Below are positions 1 through 64,000 of a DNA stretch of 64,000 bases, piece by piece. The first letter of the stretch is position 1. Each line of letters starts with the position of its first letter. The stretch comes from Euglena gracilis (taxonomy: Eukaryota > Euglenida > Euglenophyceae > Euglenales). A program made the position numbers and the translations under genes. Location: contig CP154955.1 in assembly GCA_039621445.1 (NCBI GenBank), forward strand, positions 48,654,086 through 48,718,085. The letters are read 5' to 3'. The notes under the pieces were generated by a model. The model ran no database searches. It was not told the DNA's origin and worked only from the letters and a program-made list of their open reading frames with translations.

Positions 1-16410
<16,410 letters not shown>

Positions 16411-16525
16411 CCGACGCCTTTTCCTACCCGCCCCCCCCCCCCACGTGTCCAATAAACACCCTGGTCCAATGCACACCCTGTTCGGACTGCAACCTTTGTC
16501 ACTTAAGTGTTGTTGGACATGGGGG

Positions 16526-16550
16526 GGTTAGGGTTAGGGTTAGGGTTCGT
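16526..16550. repeat. Interstitial telomere-like (TTAGGG)n
   Basis: Three and a half copies of TTAGGG about 120 bases after the GPD2 stop codon. TTAGGG is a common eukaryotic telomere unit. Short GGTTAGGG pieces also occur at 2741-2850, 36367 and 38803. Confidence 0.85.
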
Positions 16551-17928
16551 TCATAGGTGTTTTTTTTTCCTGCGTAACCTCACTGTTTACATTTAAATCA
16601 CTTCCATTGTTTCTTGGAACATAAAAAATGTTCTTTCTTGGAGTGCCGTTTTCCCCTTTGTCCACGTTGTGCCTTCCTCTTCAGGATGGGTTTCTGTTTG
16701 GGCTTTTTTTATCCTACAGATATGTATGGCAGCGCTACTGCGACGTTCCAACCCCCGGGGACCCCCGATGTGGCTGCCAATCCCTCTTGACGCCTCGTCT
16801 CAACCCGTCTCCCCCTCTGCCTATGTACATCACCTTGTTCAGGCATCTCAAATTCTTCGGTGTGTCCCGACGATTGAGTCCTGGGGGCTGTGCATTTGTG
16901 AATTTCACTTTGGGCAGGTTGTGGGAGGAGTTTGATTGACGCCCCTGTGCTGTGGAATACAACCATAATGCAGCATATGATTAATGATGATTTCTGCATT
17001 GGTGCCGTTGCCGTTTCTAAATGGCGCTTCCCGCAGGACATTTGCCGCTCCGTTTTAAATGTTCGCACTACTGTCCATCAAAAGTCCCACTGTACCATAG
17101 CGCGTTTCGGAACCCTTCGACACCCTGCTTATCATCCCACTGGGCACTCTCACCTCATTCCTAACGGAGGTCCTTTCGTTGGAATTCCAGAGCCCCGGAC
17201 GGGGATTGCCACCTCATTCTCCCCCAATGTCTGCGTGTTCCATTCCGTTGCATTTCCATTTTCTCTTATCTCTGTGTACATCCGGGCCCCAGAAAGACCC
17301 CTGGCGGTGCGTTGATTCCTCGCAACTGCGCTGGTCGCGGAAACCGTGCAGACGCTCCCCGCCGTCCACATTCAGCATCGCTGTGGACAGTCGAATGACC
17401 CTGGGGCGGGGAGGGCAGCCAGCCAGTGGCCCTTTTCAAAACGAACGGACCCCCACTCTCAGGGGCGGGGGCGGGGGGGGGGGGCAGGGGTCCAACAGCA
17501 GCAAGCAGCCTGTTTTCCAGCCAGCCCAAATTTTCCAGATGGACCCTTACCAGGGTTGTTAGGCAAATCCCGAATGCATTTCGCCAGCCCCCTGTTTTTT
17601 CTTGGGTTTGCGTGCCCACTGCCCCCATTATTTATTTGGCCCCGATGTTTCACTACCCAACTCCGCCCCCCCCCCACTCCAATATCCGCCATGCTTTGGG
17701 TGAGCAGCATTGTTGGTTTGCCCGTGAGGGACCGCAGCGCCTGTGCCAACGGTCAGTGACAATTTGGAACCCATCTAAAGTCTGGTTCGAGGGGGCCCGA
17801 AGGCAGTGAAACTCCTACTTTTTGACATCAAATCTTTCCCCTGCAGAAACTGGAAAAAGCTCTGGGCCGCTGCTTTGTCATACCAATAAAATAACTGCGT
17901 AAACCCCCTCCCCAAATGACCTGGCCTG

Positions 17929-18012
17929 GTGCCAGGTTATTGGAACCATCTTTTTTCCTTGCCCCCCTGCACTGCCAGGGGCAGGGGCCCCACCAGGTTA
18001 TTTGGGGAGAGG
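17929..18012 (+). repeat. Dispersed repeat family B, copy 2
   Basis: Same blocks as copy 1, in the intergenic region upstream of the kinesin/LamG gene. Confidence 0.85.
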
Positions 18013-18083
18013 GCTTTCCAACGATGCTTGTTCTGCAAACTTTGCCAGCATACCACAGGGTCGGCCCCAGTTCCCATGTGCCG

Positions 18084-18212
18084 CAGCAAGTAAGCAGCAA
18101 GTAAGCAGCAAGTAAGCAACAAGTAAGCAGCAAGTAAGCAGCAAGTAAGCAGCAAGTAAGCAGCAAGTAAGCAGCAAGTAAGCAGCAAGTAAGCAGCAAG
18201 TAAGCAGCAAGT
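18084..18212. repeat. 11-bp tandem repeat (AAGTAAGCAGC)
   Basis: About eleven nearly perfect copies of AAGTAAGCAGC, just upstream of the next gene's leader. The 11-base period keeps every frame open, which creates spurious ORFs on the minus strand. Confidence 0.97.
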
Positions 18213-18312
18213 AAGTTGCAACAAGCACCGTCCTCTCCCCACGCCATTTCCTGGCCACTCAGGTCCCCCATGACGTGGCCCCATGTATGGCCCGCGGTGC
18301 TGAGCCGCTCGC

Positions 18313-18341
18313 AGTCGCCCTGACCTCCCGCCGTCTCCGCG
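18313..18341 (+). promoter_or_regulatory. Candidate spliced-leader acceptor and short 5' UTR
   Basis: CGCAG at 18310-18314 is followed by 27 bases and then ATG at 18342. An in-frame TGA at 18321-18323 means translation cannot start further upstream in this exon. A short leader after an AG fits spliced-leader trans-splicing, known in Euglena. No leader sequence itself can be seen here. Confidence 0.5.
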
Positions 18342-45976
<27,635 letters not shown>

Positions 45977-46543
45977 CACGTTGGGGGGGGGGCAGGATTC
46001 GATAGAAGGAGTTCCCCCTTTGGTCGACGAAGAAAACCAGGTCCCAGGTGGTTTTTTGGTAGGGGGGGGGGTCGTCTGCGCAGAAATCCCCCAGGTTTGA
46101 TCTTAGGAACGCGGGTCAAAGAGCCCCCCCTACCAAAACAGCGGCACAGCCCAATTTTGTGAACCATTACTGGCCGGGCACAAAGTGCCGGACCGGAAGA
46201 ATTTACCCCCCAAAATCGACACAAAATGCCATTTTGGGCACTTCTTCAGGCAGAAAAAACTGTCAAAATTGCAACAAAGTTGTGAGGGTGGTCTGTTGAT
46301 TTCTTACGGTGCGGACCCCCTCCTGCAGCCAAGGAGGGGGGGGGGGTGGGGAGGACACCGCCAGGGTGTTAAGTGGGGGGCAAGAGGTGGGTGGACCCCC
46401 TGCGGAAAATTCCAGCACAAAACATCCAAAACATTTGCAAAGCTTCAAAATCAAGCCAAAAATCGTGTTTTCAGGTGATCCTTTTCAACAAACCGCCATA
46501 AACATCTGAAGGAAGCATAACTTTTCTGGCGGAAAGCGCCGGA

Positions 46544-46603
46544 GAAGAAAACATTTCGGTTTAAGGGGGTCTCTGGACCACCTTAAACCAAAATGTTTTC
46601 TTC
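46544..46603. repeat. 23-bp hairpin with one mismatch
   Basis: GAAGAAAACATTTCGGTTTA... and ...TAAACCAAAATGTTTTCTTC arms around a GGTCTCTGGACC loop, itself nearly palindromic. It lies just upstream of the ankyrin-like exon. Confidence 0.88.
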
Positions 46604-46760
46604 CACCCCCCCTCGACTAACAACATGACATTCGGCAAAATTTCGCCAAAAAGTGGCATTTCTTATAATTCTTGGGAAACAAAAATCACCAAAACTCAGT
46701 TTGTGTCCATTCACGGGGGGGGAGTCGGAACGCGATAGGGAGGGGGAGGGGTCTATGCAG

Positions 46761-64000
<17,240 letters not shown>

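Larger units (their letters stand above)
16411..18314. other. Intergenic region between GPD2 and the kinesin/LamG gene
   Basis: 1.9 kb with no supported exon. It holds an interstitial TTAGGG tract (16528-16549), a copy of the GGAACCATCTTTTTT repeat family (17929-18012) and an 11-bp tandem repeat (18084-18212). No promoter motif is recognised. Confidence 0.7.

Noticed and set aside
17998-18284. Leucine/cysteine repeat ORFs (LLTCCLLAAY) resembling a membrane protein
   Set aside because: An 11-bp tandem repeat translated in three frames.

Overview
This is a eukaryotic nuclear window. Short, GC-rich exons (about 40 to 270 bases) are separated by long introns full of microsatellites, poly-C/poly-G runs and dispersed repeats. 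All recognised coding lies on the + strand. The introns point to a euglenid (Euglena-like). Some are ordinary GT-AG. Others have no GT-AG, but carry CAG (or GAG) at about +4 to +6 and CTG at about -8 to -6, and in several cases their two ends are complementary. That is the published signature of euglenid nonconventional introns. It was checked here by requiring that the spliced reading frame rebuild a conserved protein. A short-leader AG acceptor before a start codon and TTAGGG-type repeats also fit. The organism call is an inference.

Layout. (1) 1-16410: the 3' part of a mitochondrial FAD-dependent glycerol-3-phosphate dehydrogenase gene, 15 exons ending at TAA 16408-16410; its 5' exons lie upstream of the window. 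(2) 16411-18314: intergenic, with an interstitial TTAGGG tract. (3) 18342 to about 45976: a large gene with a divergent kinesin-like N-terminus (P-loop GISGLGKS), a low-complexity linker, two clear LamG/concanavalin-like domains with equivalent secondary-structure blocks, the start of a third, then unrecognised exons. (4) 46761 to the window end: ankyrin-like, IQ-motif, caspase-like, coiled-coil and lysine-rich exons, followed by an unrecognised beta-rich tail cut by the window edge. Regions 3 and 4 may be one giant gene: the boundary near 46 kb is not proven, and both contain a YSAAD-type motif.

Introns hold a 2.4 kb hAT-like DNA transposon (8-bp target duplication, 14-bp terminal inverted repeats), several near-perfect fold-back elements, 10-, 11- and 25-bp tandem repeats, a 1.3 kb TATATG array, CAG/CTG triplet tracts, and at least five families of short dispersed repeats. 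Two apparent frameshifts inside conserved motifs (near 10352 and 19567) look like assembly errors or allelic damage. No minus-strand gene, rRNA, tRNA or CRISPR array was recognised.
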